Source of the DNA: Acinetobacter sp. UBA801
Lineage (GTDB): Bacteria > Pseudomonadota > Gammaproteobacteria > Pseudomonadales > Moraxellaceae
DNA length: 64,000 nucleotides
Direction of reading: 5' to 3'
Assembly (NCBI GenBank): GCA_002296655.1
Contig: DBIN01000028.1
Coordinates: 50,796-114,795, forward strand
Within the stretch, counting starts at the first letter, position 1; each line of letters starts with the position of its first letter. A program made the position numbers and the translations under genes. The notes under the pieces were generated by a model. The model was not told the origin of the DNA and searched no databases. It saw only the letters and a program-made list of their open reading frames with translations. Below are positions 1-8,728 of the stretch, in pieces.

Positions 1-693
<693 letters not shown>

Positions 694-717
694 TTTGTAA
701 AAGCGGCAACCTAATAC

Positions 718-747
718 AAAAATGCGAAGCTTCGGCTTCGCATTTTT
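718..747 (+). terminator. Rho-independent terminator after purB
   Basis: A perfect hairpin, AATGCGAAGC-TTCG-GCTTCGCATT, with a stable UUCG tetraloop is flanked by A and T runs. It lies directly after purB and can act in both directions. Confidence 0.9.
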
Positions 748-783
748 ATTAGAATAAAACAAATCTTCCAACTTAAACATCAC

Positions 784-1404
784 ATGCAAAATCAATTCCG
801 CATTCAACATTACTGTGCTTTAGGCTTGGTCATACTCGCCATGCTTGCTGCCAGTATTCAACCACTGGAATTTGAATCGTATCTACTGCATCAGGCAGGC
901 ACAGTTTTTATGCTCGCGGCTTTATTGATTGCGTTTAAAAAAGTAGGACTGAGTTTTTCTAGCTTTGTGCTGTATTTAATATTTTTACTGATTCATATTG
1001 TCGGAGCACATTATCTGTATTCTTATGTGCCCTATAATGATTGGATTTTGCACAGCTTTGGCTTCAATTTAGATCAGAGCATGGGTTGGTCACGCAATAT
1101 GTATGACCGTTTTGTGCATTTGGCTTATGGTATTTTGCTCTATCCTGTTTTATTGCGCTTGTTTGAAGTCTGGTTTCCAAAAAACAAACCTATCGTTTTA
1201 TATCTTTTGGTCATTCAATTTATCATTGCAAGCAGTTTAATTTATGAATGGGTGGAATGGCTGATTGCGCTTGGCTTATCGCCAGAAGATGCTGAAAATT
1301 ATAATGGTCAGCAAGGTGATATTTGGGATGCACACATGGATATGCTTTTAGCAACGATAGGAGCAATGCTGATGGGATGCTTCTACTTGATCAAGAAACC
1401 CTAA
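784..1404 (+). CDS. yjdF: YjdF family (DUF2238) integral membrane protein
   Basis: This 206-residue polytopic inner-membrane protein has about six hydrophobic segments. Typical DUF2238/YjdF features are visible: the GAHYLYSYVPY segment, DRFVHLAYGILLYP, and SLIYEWVEW followed by GQQGDIWDAHMDM near the C-terminus. These polar residues (H, D, E within or next to membrane helices) are conserved in the family, but its function is not established. Length fits E. coli YjdF (about 200 residues). The gene stands alone between the purB terminator and a convergent cytochrome gene 30 bases downstream. Family assignment is confident; function is unknown. Confidence 0.85.
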   Translation: MQNQFRIQHYCALGLVILAMLAASIQPLEFESYLLHQAGTVFMLAALLIAFKKVGLSFSSFVLYLIFLLIHIVGAHYLYSYVPYNDWILHSFGFNLDQSMGWSRNMYDRFVHLAYGILLYPVLLRLFEVWFPKNKPIVLYLLVIQFIIASSLIYEWVEWLIALGLSPEDAENYNGQQGDIWDAHMDMLLATIGAMLMGCFYLIKKP

Positions 1405-1434
1405 CAGGATGCCTCTTTCGTACTAAATCCAAAT

Positions 1435-2067
1435 TTATTGCCAATACCACCACCAGAAGCCAGCTAAACTTGCGACTGAAATCATCCAGATCAACACCGT
1501 TAATACTGCAGGTTTACCCGACCCCCAAAACATGGTTTTGGCAAGCCATTTTTTAAACAATACGCTGCTTAAAGTTAAGCTCGCTAAATGCACCAATACC
1601 GCAGCTAAGAATAAATTTGCTGCAAATTCATGTAGCTCTTTTAAAGTATGACTTTGGGTATAATCGGTGAAAAATCCAACCAACACAGTTAAAGGCAATG
1701 CCAACCAAATCAACAAAATACTGAATTGAAACGCACTGGAACTGCCTGACTTTAAAAACGGTAATGAAAAAAACTGCTGTGGCTGTTTCCAATCGCGTTT
1801 TACAAATTGTTGAATCATGCCTAAACGTTTAGAAATTCCTGTCGGCTGTGTGCTGTTCAACATACTCAACACCTGCCATACGATTCGTAAAGCTAAACTA
1901 ATCCCCAACGTATAGCCAAAAGCCATATGTAACTGATGCCATTCTTCCGCATCACCTGTTAAGTAAGCCCCTGTAAAACTTAGCAGCATCACCACATGCA
2001 AAAAGCGAATCATTAAATCTGTAGATGTTGATTGCTTCGCGGGCACACTATTTGTTTGCATATTCAA
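1435..2067 (-). CDS. Cytochrome b561 / b-type di-haem membrane protein
   Basis: This 210-residue, four-helix membrane protein resembles the cytochrome b561 family (hydrogenase/formate-dehydrogenase-type cytochrome b fold). Candidate haem-ligand histidines lie in membrane segments: FLHVVMLLSFTG (helix 1), EWHQLHMAFGYTLG (helix 2), and the pair in LKELHEFAANLFLAAVLVHL (helices 3-4). Such proteins pass electrons from quinol to periplasmic or membrane acceptors. There is no soluble cytochrome partner alongside, so the partner is unknown. It converges with the yjdF-like gene. The start at 2067 places the first hydrophobic helix after a short polar N-terminus, which is normal for the family. Confidence 0.82.
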   Translation of the reverse strand: MNMQTNSVPAKQSTSTDLMIRFLHVVMLLSFTGAYLTGDAEEWHQLHMAFGYTLGISLALRIVWQVLSMLNSTQPTGISKRLGMIQQFVKRDWKQPQQFFSLPFLKSGSSSAFQFSILLIWLALPLTVLVGFFTDYTQSHTLKELHEFAANLFLAAVLVHLASLTLSSVLFKKWLAKTMFWGSGKPAVLTVLIWMISVASLAGFWWWYWQ

Positions 2068-2173
2068 TCTATCAAGGTGGTTTTGTTCTTATCACAAAGA
2101 TATAACATCAAGCTGAATTGAAAATTAAGATGCTTAAATCAAAGACCCTATATTTTTGAATAAAAGTGAATAA

Positions 2174-2203
2174 AAAAATTGCGCTCAATTGAGCGCAATT
2201 TTT
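2174..2203 (-). terminator. Terminator downstream of the S49 peptidase gene
   Basis: The near-perfect palindrome AAATTGCGCTC-AATT-GAGCGCAATTT is bounded by A and T runs. It lies 31 bases beyond the sohB-like stop codon, between that gene and the cytochrome b561 start, and should work for minus-strand transcripts. Confidence 0.85.
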
Positions 2204-2233
2204 AGATAAATTTTAGAAGTTAGATCATCACTA

Positions 2234-3196
2234 TTACAGTTTAGGATCACGGATTTGCAACAAACTGCTGTTGGCTTTGCTTAGGCTATCAACCAGTTTA
2301 TTCATCACTGCAGGAATCAAACTGTCTGCCATTTGTGCAGCTTGCAAACCTAGCTTTTCACCCAAAGTAGGCTTTTTACGAGTTTGAATCGCATAGATGT
2401 CATGCTGTGGCAACAAACTCAGCAAGTATTCATCTGAGGTTTGTAATTTGTCTATTAACTTTAAATCCAACGCATCCTGACCATACCAATGCTCACCAGT
2501 TGCCACTTTTTCAATATTTAGTTGTGGACGGTATTTTTCAACAAAGTGTTTAAATAGCACGTGAGTTTGTTGCAATTCTTCTTCAAACTTAGCCTTGCCT
2601 GCTTCAGTATTTTCACCAAACATGGTCACAGTGCGTTTATATTCACCTGCGGTGTACATCTCAAAATCTATATTTTTTTCTTTAAGCAAGCGATTAAAGT
2701 TCGGTACTTGTGCCACTACGCCAATAGAACCCAAAATAGCAAATGGCGCTGACACAATTTCTGAACCAATGCATGCCATCATATAACCACCACTTGCCGC
2801 AACTTTATCGACACAAATGGTTAAATGAAATCCTGCATCACGTAAACGCACCAATTGAGCAGCAGCAAGACCGTAGCCATGCACCATGCCGCCCGGACTT
2901 TCCAAACGTACCACGACACGGTCACGTCCAGCTTTGGCGGTTGCCAAAATTAGGGTGATTTCTTCACGCAATTGCTCTACAGCAGACGCGGCAGTATCAC
3001 CTTTAAAGTCAAGTACATAAATTTTTTGATTGTTCTTTTTACGGGCGCGTGCTTCACGTGCCATTTGTTGAGATAGTTGTAATAACTCAAGTTTAGATGC
3101 CGTAGTTTGCGCAATTTTTTTTCGTTGTTCGTTAATTCGCGCATTTAAATGGCTAATACGAATTTCGGCAGGAAGTTTAGGTAAGTGAAATAACAT
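2234..3196 (-). CDS. sohB: S49 family serine peptidase (SohB-like)
   Basis: This 320-residue protein belongs to the SppA/SohB group of serine proteases, which cleave signal-peptide remnants or membrane-associated substrates. Visible motifs are VLDFKGDTAASAVEQLREE, RLESPGGMVHGYG, the nucleophile motif KVAASGGYMMAC and SAPFAILGSIGVV, with a downstream lysine-rich segment (YKRTVTMFGENTEAGKAKFEEEL) typical of SohB. E. coli SohB carries an N-terminal membrane helix. Here the N-terminus (LPKLPAEIRISHLNARINEQRKK) is polar, so the protein appears to lack that anchor, unless a different start or peripheral association is used. It is followed by its own terminator. Confidence 0.88.
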   Translation of the reverse strand: MLFHLPKLPAEIRISHLNARINEQRKKIAQTTASKLELLQLSQQMAREARARKKNNQKIYVLDFKGDTAASAVEQLREEITLILATAKAGRDRVVVRLESPGGMVHGYGLAAAQLVRLRDAGFHLTICVDKVAASGGYMMACIGSEIVSAPFAILGSIGVVAQVPNFNRLLKEKNIDFEMYTAGEYKRTVTMFGENTEAGKAKFEEELQQTHVLFKHFVEKYRPQLNIEKVATGEHWYGQDALDLKLIDKLQTSDEYLLSLLPQHDIYAIQTRKKPTLGEKLGLQAAQMADSLIPAVMNKLVDSLSKANSSLLQIRDPKL

Positions 3197-3360
3197 AGAT
3201 CCGCAATTCTCAATTTTATTTGTGCTTAGCTTAAGATGAGGGCTGAACTTAAAAATTCAATATCACCTTGTTGATTTGCTTAATTTAATCGATTTTAAAT
3301 CTCATTACCGTTTAATTTGTGCAAAAACAAAATCATACTATGTACAAAACATTCGTCATA

Positions 3361-3391
3361 AAAAAACCGCAAATCGGTTTGATTTGCGGTT
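3361..3391 (-). terminator. Terminator at the end of the pst operon
   Basis: The hairpin AACCGCAAATC-(5 nt)-GATTTGCGGTT is followed on the minus strand by a run of T. It lies 22 bases after pstB and marks the operon end, so phoU is not co-transcribed here. Confidence 0.88.
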
Positions 3392-3412
3392 CCTTTTTAC
3401 AGATTTTAAGAA

Positions 3413-4339
3413 TTAACCAAAACGACCTGTAATATACGCTTCTGTTAATTGATGGTCTGGCTGAGTAAATACTTTTTCAGTCGCATTCACTTCAATCAAA
3501 TCACCCAAATGGAAGTATGCGGTACGGTCAGATACACGCGCTGCCTGTTGCATTGAGTGCGTTACAATCGCAATTGTATATTGGGTAGAAAGTTCAGAAA
3601 TTAATTCTTCTACTTTTGCCGTTGCAATTGGGTCAAGTGCCGAACATGGTTCATCCATCAAAATTACTTCTGGACTTACCGCAATGGTACGTGCGATACA
3701 AAGACGTTGTTGCTGACCACCAGAAAGACCGGTACCTGGTTGATTCAAACGATCTTTCACTTCTTCCCACAAACCAGCTTTACGCAAACTGTTTTCTACA
3801 ATTTCTTCCAAATCGTATTTATCGCGCGCTAAACCATGCAGTTTAGGGCCATAGGCTACGTTTTCAAAAATTGATTTCGGGAATGGGTTTGGCTTCTGAA
3901 ACACCATGCCCACTTGCGCACGTAACAAGACCACGTCAAGGTTCGGGTCATAAATGTCTTGGTTATCCAACATCACTTTACCCGTTACACGACAGCTATC
4001 AATGGTGTCGTTCATACGGTTTAAAGTACGCAAGAAAGTAGATTTACCGCAACCAGATGGACCAATAAATGCAATCACTTCATTTTCATAGATATTTAAA
4101 TCAATGCCTTTGATTGCTTCAGATTCACCATAGTACACATGCACATCATTGGTACTTAATTTCACATTTGAAGACTTCGCTTCTTTCTTGCTAGATGCTT
4201 GTGTATCAAACTGTGAAACAAACGAAGTTGATGATTGCTTCTGTTCTACATCGGTAGATGTAAATTGGCTTTGCTGTGGATTCACTTGTTTATCCTGTTC
4301 TAAGGAATTTGGTTTTTCTGTGCTTGCTACAGTATTCAT
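3413..4339 (-). CDS. pstB: Phosphate ABC transporter ATP-binding protein PstB
   Basis: PstB is the ATPase that powers inorganic phosphate import by PstSCAB. All ABC motifs are present: Walker [10 protein letters not shown] (residues 93-101), Q-loop VFQKPNPFP, signature LSGGQQQR, Walker [14 protein letters not shown] and the H-switch IVTHSM. At 308 residues it is about 50 longer than the usual roughly 257. The extra part is an N-terminal, Q/S/T/K-rich, probably disordered stretch (residues 1-55). The start is supported by GAGGG about 8 bases upstream of the ATG. It begins 13 bases after pstA and is the last gene of the operon. No phoU follows. Confidence 0.97.
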   Translation of the reverse strand: MNTVASTEKPNSLEQDKQVNPQQSQFTSTDVEQKQSSTSFVSQFDTQASSKKEAKSSNVKLSTNDVHVYYGESEAIKGIDLNIYENEVIAFIGPSGCGKSTFLRTLNRMNDTIDSCRVTGKVMLDNQDIYDPNLDVVLLRAQVGMVFQKPNPFPKSIFENVAYGPKLHGLARDKYDLEEIVENSLRKAGLWEEVKDRLNQPGTGLSGGQQQRLCIARTIAVSPEVILMDEPCSALDPIATAKVEELISELSTQYTIAIVTHSMQQAARVSDRTAYFHLGDLIEVNATEKVFTQPDHQLTEAYITGRFG

Positions 4340-4352
4340 ATTCTGCCCTCAA

Positions 4353-5741
4353 TTACCAGCGTACTTCAAACTTCTTACGCAACCAAATTGCAAAGCTGTT
4401 TAAGCCAATCATTAGCGCAAGAAGTACGATAATGGCTGCAGCGGTACGTCCCTCGAAGAAGTTACGCAATTCATTACCCTGCCATAAGAAAATTTGCACA
4501 GGTAACGCAGTAGATTGATCAAGTGGAGTTGCTGGTACACTGGCAACGAAAGCACTCATACCAATTAATAACAATGGTGCGGTTTCACCCAAAGCTTGTG
4601 CGACACCAATAATTGCACCCGTTAAAATACCTGGCAATGCAAGTGGGAGTACATGGTGGAACACAGTTTGTAAACGAGAAGCACCCAAACCTAAAGCAGC
4701 TTGACGAATCGACGGTGGCACTGCTTTTAATGATGCACGCGTGGTAATAATCACGGTTGGTAAAGTCATTAAACTGAGTACCAAACCACCGACCAATGGT
4801 GCAGACAATGGTAAATGCATCCAGCCAATAAAGATCGCAGCACCTAGCAAACCGAATACAATAGAAGGGACAGCAGCCAAGTTATTGATGTTCACTTCAA
4901 TAATATCAGTAATCGCATTTTTAGGTGCAAATTCTTCTAAGTAAATTGCCGACGCAACACCAATTGGAATCGAAATAAATATTACAATCAGCATCATGAA
5001 TAACGAACCCATGAATGCGCCTGCCAAACCAGAAGTCGCTGGAGAACTACGTGAGTCTGGGCTAACAAAAATATTGGTATTGAAAGTACTTTCAATAATA
5101 CCTTGTGATTCGAGCTGATCTGCCAGTTGACGTACTTCAGGGCTTAGCTGTTGCTGCTCATCTGGTAAACTACGGTCAATCTTGCCCTCTAACCATACAT
5201 CAACGTTGGCATCTGCAAGAACTTTCACTTCTTTGGTTTGACCAATTAAAGAAGGATCAGCCAACACCATGTCACGTACTCGGTACGCTTCTGAACTGGT
5301 ATATAAGTAACCAAGATCATCACGCTTAGCTTCTAGCGCTTTATCTTTAGCAATAATGCCGTTCACAATGAGGGCATCCCAATCGACCATACCCATTTCG
5401 GTTTGCCACTTAATCATACGTTCTTCGTATTGTGCTGGTGACTCACCTGAAATCGCCTTAGGTTTTGGACCTACATTGACAATCGCTGGATCGAAGTAAA
5501 TTGGAAGGCTCATACTGCTTTGCCAGAACGCAGGCAAACCTTTAGATAAGATACTGCCGAATAACAATACGACAAAGAATAAACCTGCAATAACTGCCGA
5601 AAACCCCATCAAACGAAAGGTTTTTTCCTTACGGTGACGTTTGCCCAATGAACTGGCAATGGTTTTTTTACGTTGTTCACGTAATTCGGCAGCAGCTTGT
5701 GGATCTAACTGATCCAAAGACGATGTATTTGAAGTACTCAT
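4353..5741 (-). CDS. pstA: Phosphate ABC transporter permease PstA
   Basis: This is one of the two permease subunits of the phosphate importer. The C-terminal half (about residues 235-462) carries the MetI-like permease domain, with the EAA loop visible as RQAALGLGASRLQTVFHHVLPLALPG. At 462 residues it is much longer than E. coli PstA (about 296). The addition is a periplasmic insertion of roughly 170 residues between the first helix (about residues 45-67) and the permease domain. This long form is usual in Acinetobacter and Pseudomonas. The start codon overlaps the pstC stop (TAATG), implying translational coupling. Confidence 0.95.
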   Translation of the reverse strand: MSTSNTSSLDQLDPQAAAELREQRKKTIASSLGKRHRKEKTFRLMGFSAVIAGLFFVVLLFGSILSKGLPAFWQSSMSLPIYFDPAIVNVGPKPKAISGESPAQYEERMIKWQTEMGMVDWDALIVNGIIAKDKALEAKRDDLGYLYTSSEAYRVRDMVLADPSLIGQTKEVKVLADANVDVWLEGKIDRSLPDEQQQLSPEVRQLADQLESQGIIESTFNTNIFVSPDSRSSPATSGLAGAFMGSLFMMLIVIFISIPIGVASAIYLEEFAPKNAITDIIEVNINNLAAVPSIVFGLLGAAIFIGWMHLPLSAPLVGGLVLSLMTLPTVIITTRASLKAVPPSIRQAALGLGASRLQTVFHHVLPLALPGILTGAIIGVAQALGETAPLLLIGMSAFVASVPATPLDQSTALPVQIFLWQGNELRNFFEGRTAAAIIVLLALMIGLNSFAIWLRKKFEVRW

Positions 5742-7120
5742 TAGTCGTATTGCTCACGATATTTACGCACGATGTATAGTGCAACAATGTTCAAACCTAA
5801 GGTAATCACGAACAGGGTCAAACCAAGTGCGAAAGCAACCAATGCTTGCGGACTTGCGAAATCTGTATCACCTGTTAACTGGTTCACAATCGTAATCGTA
5901 ACCGTAGATACCGCTTCTAATGGGTTTGCGTGTAGTAAAGGACTATTACCTGCAGCTAACACCACAATCATGGTTTCACCAATTGCACGTGACGCAGCAA
6001 GTAAGAACGCACCAATCACCCCTGGCAATGCAGCTGGCATCACCACGCGACGAATGGTTTCAGATTTGGTTGCACCTAAGCCTAAAGAACCATCACGTAG
6101 CGCACGCGGCACTTGCGTAATAATGTCATCAGACAATGAAGATACAAAAGGAATGATCATGATACCCATCACTAAACCAGCAGTTAATGCACTCGTGGCA
6201 TTAATATCTAGTCCAATGATTGCGCCCGCTGTTTTAAGGAACGGACCGATGATCATCATGGCAAATACACCGTACACAATGGTCGGAATACCTGCTAAAA
6301 CCTCAATGGTCGGCTTTGCCCATGCACGGAATTTAGGCGATGCATATTCTGCAAGGTAAATGGCAATCATTAAACCAATAGGTACTGCAACCAATAAGGC
6401 AATACCACTCACCATCAATGTACCCCACAGTAATGGAAGTAAACCATAACTGCCATCTGCACTACCCGAGGTGCTAAAACCAGGGTTCCAGACCGTCCCA
6501 AAGAAGAAATCCAGTGGGTTAACGAAACTAAAGAATCGCATTGCTTCACTGAACATAGACATCACAATACCGACTGTAGTCAGAATTGCGACACCAGAAC
6601 ATAATGCCAAAGAAATGTTGATGATTTTTTCAACTTGGTTACGTGCACGGAATTGTTGTGAAACACGTTTCTTTGCCCACAGCAAACCAAATAAGGCCGC
6701 ACAGATCACCACCGCAAGTTTGGCATAAGAACCAATGGTTTCAATTTTCGCTAATTGCTCTGCCGCTGCAACTTCATATGCAGCAGGTGTATCACTCACA
6801 CCAAAACCAGATGCAATGGCTTGTACGCGATCAACCAAAACACTTGTACTTGCAGGGTCTAAGCTCGCAGCAATGTGCGCTGGCACGTTATTAATCACCA
6901 CTTGCTCTAGAATACTTGGCTCAACCAAGTTCCAAACAATCAAAATTAAAAAAGCAGGGATACCACACCATAATGCTACCAACGCACCATAATATCCTGG
7001 GCGTGAATGTAACATTGCAGAGTTATTTCCCTTACCTGCTAGGTTACGGCTCTTGCTTAACCCGATTTGATAGGCTATGGCGATAATGGCCAATAACACA
7101 CCTATGAGTAGCAGATTCAT
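5741..7120 (-). CDS. pstC: Phosphate ABC transporter permease PstC
   Basis: This is the second permease subunit of PstSCAB. The MetI-like domain occupies about residues 225-459; the EAA loop is LRDGSLGLGATKSETIRRVVMPAALPG, and the upstream segment ATSALTAGLVMGIMIIPFVSSLSDDII is typical. At 459 residues it exceeds E. coli PstC (about 319) through an N-terminal extension holding extra helices and a periplasmic loop, paralleling the long PstA. It lies about 98 bases downstream of pstS, with a strong hairpin in between, and shares the TAATG junction with pstA. Confidence 0.95.
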   Translation of the reverse strand: MNLLLIGVLLAIIAIAYQIGLSKSRNLAGKGNNSAMLHSRPGYYGALVALWCGIPAFLILIVWNLVEPSILEQVVINNVPAHIAASLDPASTSVLVDRVQAIASGFGVSDTPAAYEVAAAEQLAKIETIGSYAKLAVVICAALFGLLWAKKRVSQQFRARNQVEKIINISLALCSGVAILTTVGIVMSMFSEAMRFFSFVNPLDFFFGTVWNPGFSTSGSADGSYGLLPLLWGTLMVSGIALLVAVPIGLMIAIYLAEYASPKFRAWAKPTIEVLAGIPTIVYGVFAMMIIGPFLKTAGAIIGLDINATSALTAGLVMGIMIIPFVSSLSDDIITQVPRALRDGSLGLGATKSETIRRVVMPAALPGVIGAFLLAASRAIGETMIVVLAAGNSPLLHANPLEAVSTVTITIVNQLTGDTDFASPQALVAFALGLTLFVITLGLNIVALYIVRKYREQYD

Positions 7121-7170
7121 GTATTCTCCACTGTTTTTTCAATTTCGTTTTTGAAAAAACATTTCTTAGC

Positions 7171-7204
7171 AAAAAGCCGATGGCAGGTCATCCCTGCCAT
7201 CAGC
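7171..7204 (-). terminator. Intercistronic hairpin between pstS and pstC
   Basis: On the minus strand GCTGATGGCAGG pairs over 12 bp (one G-U) with CCTGCCATCGGC around a 5-base loop, followed by TTTTT. It lies 15 bases after pstS. It is best read as a partial terminator or a 3' stabiliser that lets pstS transcripts outnumber those of pstCAB, as is common for binding-protein genes that lead ABC operons. Confidence 0.8.
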
Positions 7205-7218
7205 TGTTTTAACTCAAA

Positions 7219-8259
7219 TTACTTAACCGCTTTACCAGCTTTGAAGTTAGCAAGAACTTGTGCACGTTCTTTGTCAGACATAGAAATTAAGCCTGCTTTG
7301 TCTAACTTAGAACCTTTACCAGATACTTTTTTGCTCAAGAAGTATTCAGTAAACTCTGGTAAGCCTTTGATTGATTTAAGGTGCTCACCTTTCACGTAGA
7401 AGAACAATGGACGTGATACAGGGTAAGAACCATTTAAAATAGTGTTTTCAGATGGCGCTACGTTGTTTACAGTTGCAACACGTAAACGGTCACGGTTTTG
7501 GTCATAGAAGCCTAAACCAAATACACCCACTGCGCTTGGAGAAGTTTTCAAACGTGCCAGTGTTTCTGTGTAGTCACCTGCGATTTCGATTACACGACCA
7601 TCCTTACGGAAAGTAGTACATGCTTTCTTTTGCGCATCTTTGTCTAATGCTTTGATCGCAGCATAAGCCTCACAGCCTGCATCAACCATTTTCTCTTGGA
7701 ACACTTCACGTGTACCGTGGTTTGACGCTGGGATTACAAGGGTAATTGGCTCGTTTGGAAGTGTTTTGTCAATTTGGTTCCAACGTGTATATGGGTTAGC
7801 AACCATTTTACCTTTAGATGGTAATTCAGCTGCAATTGCTGCAAACACATGGTAAGGCTTTAGTTTATAAGCTGCTTTGTTTGCGTTAGAAGCAAATACG
7901 ATACCGTCATAACCAATTTTAATTTCTAAAACTTGGTTTACGCCTGCTTTTTTACAAGCAGCCAATTCTGAATCTTTAATTTTACGAGATGAGTTCGCGA
8001 TGTCGATGGTATTGTCACCTACACCTGTACAGAACTGCTTCAAACCACCTGAAGAACCGCCTGAACCAACAACTGGAGTTTTGAATTGTGGGAAAGTATT
8101 ACCAAATTCTTCTGCTACAATACTAGCGTATGGTAGAACGGTTGAAGAACCCGCGATTTGAATGGTGTCACGAGCTGCGTTTGCAGTTGTTGCTACAGCT
8201 GCTGCAGATACGGCTAAAGCAATGGCGATGTTAGTAAAGCGCATTCTGTTCTCTCTCAT
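7219..8259 (-). CDS. pstS: Phosphate-binding periplasmic protein PstS
   Basis: This is the periplasmic receptor that delivers phosphate to PstCAB. The 346-residue product begins with MRENRMRFTNIAIALAVSAA, a signal peptide ending near ANA-ARD. The mature start DTIQIAGSSTVLPYA and GSGGSSGGLKQFCTG carry the serine/threonine-rich phosphate-binding loops. Starting instead at the second methionine (MRFTN) would give a more typical signal peptide and cannot be excluded. It is first in the operon. A Pho box lies 76-104 bases upstream, so induction by phosphate starvation through PhoB is expected. Confidence 0.94.
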   Translation of the reverse strand: MRENRMRFTNIAIALAVSAAAVATTANAARDTIQIAGSSTVLPYASIVAEEFGNTFPQFKTPVVGSGGSSGGLKQFCTGVGDNTIDIANSSRKIKDSELAACKKAGVNQVLEIKIGYDGIVFASNANKAAYKLKPYHVFAAIAAELPSKGKMVANPYTRWNQIDKTLPNEPITLVIPASNHGTREVFQEKMVDAGCEAYAAIKALDKDAQKKACTTFRKDGRVIEIAGDYTETLARLKTSPSAVGVFGLGFYDQNRDRLRVATVNNVAPSENTILNGSYPVSRPLFFYVKGEHLKSIKGLPEFTEYFLSKKVSGKGSKLDKAGLISMSDKERAQVLANFKAGKAVK

Positions 8260-8334
8260 TTATGCAAGTTCGGAGTACGTCACTTGTTATTAAGTTTTGT
8301 ACTTATTTCGATAACTGCATTGTGGTTTTATAAT

Positions 8335-8363
8335 ATGACAGGCATGTTACAACTTTGTTACGC
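8335..8363 (-). promoter_or_regulatory. Pho box (three PhoB half-sites) upstream of pstS
   Basis: Read on the minus strand, three 7-base elements are spaced at 11-base steps: GCGTAAC-AAAG-TTGTAAC-ATGC-CTGTCAT. The last is a perfect CTGTCAT PhoB half-site and the second is a good match; the first is weaker. PhoB binds direct 7-mers separated by 4 bases and replaces a -35 element. A weak -10 candidate, CACAAT, begins 11 bases downstream (inference). Position and spacing strongly fit the pst operon promoter. Confidence 0.82.
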
Positions 8364-8664
8364 TTTGATTATATTTGCCTTTTCTACGTTGATTTATTTT
8401 AATTTCCTTAAAAATCAATATGTAATAAAATATTTTTGTGCTCGTTTTTTTCTTAGATTGGCTTTTCAAATGTAATAATTCATGCCAATGTCATCATTGT
8501 TTATGGTTTTTTCTTCCAAAATTGATGTTTATTCACCAATTGCGTAATTTTTATGTCATCAGCAGTGCATTTCTTAAGCCAAAACCACGTAATCCATCAC
8601 AACATTCAAGCAAAAACGGTAAAATGCTTCCACCACACTTCACTGCAATATTTTTAATCAGGCA
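8364..8664. other. Non-coding AT-rich interval upstream of the pst operon
   Basis: About 300 bases lie between the Pho box and the ddc terminator. The stretch is very AT-rich and holds only short frames with poor composition and no ribosome binding site. I see no gene, tRNA or repeat in it. It probably contains upstream promoter DNA for pstS and the tail beyond ddc. Confidence 0.5.
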
Positions 8665-8689
8665 CAAAAAAAAGCCACCGTAGTGACTT
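8665..8689 (-). terminator. Terminator after ddc
   Basis: On the minus strand AAGTCAC-TACG-GTGGCTT forms a 7-bp stem (one G-U pair) followed by eight T residues, 40 bases beyond the ddc stop. Confidence 0.82.
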
Positions 8690-8728
8690 CTTTTATTGTG
8701 TTTCATCACAATCTGAATAATGAGAACA

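Noticed and set aside
5772-6359. A 195-codon frame on the plus strand inside pstC
   Set aside because: Complementary-strand shadow of the permease; composition typical of antisense frames (S/T/P/A-rich), no start signal.
8438-8683. An 81-codon plus-strand frame upstream of pstS
   Set aside because: Low-complexity AT-rich translation (many F, L, K, P), no ribosome binding site, and overlaps the ddc terminator.
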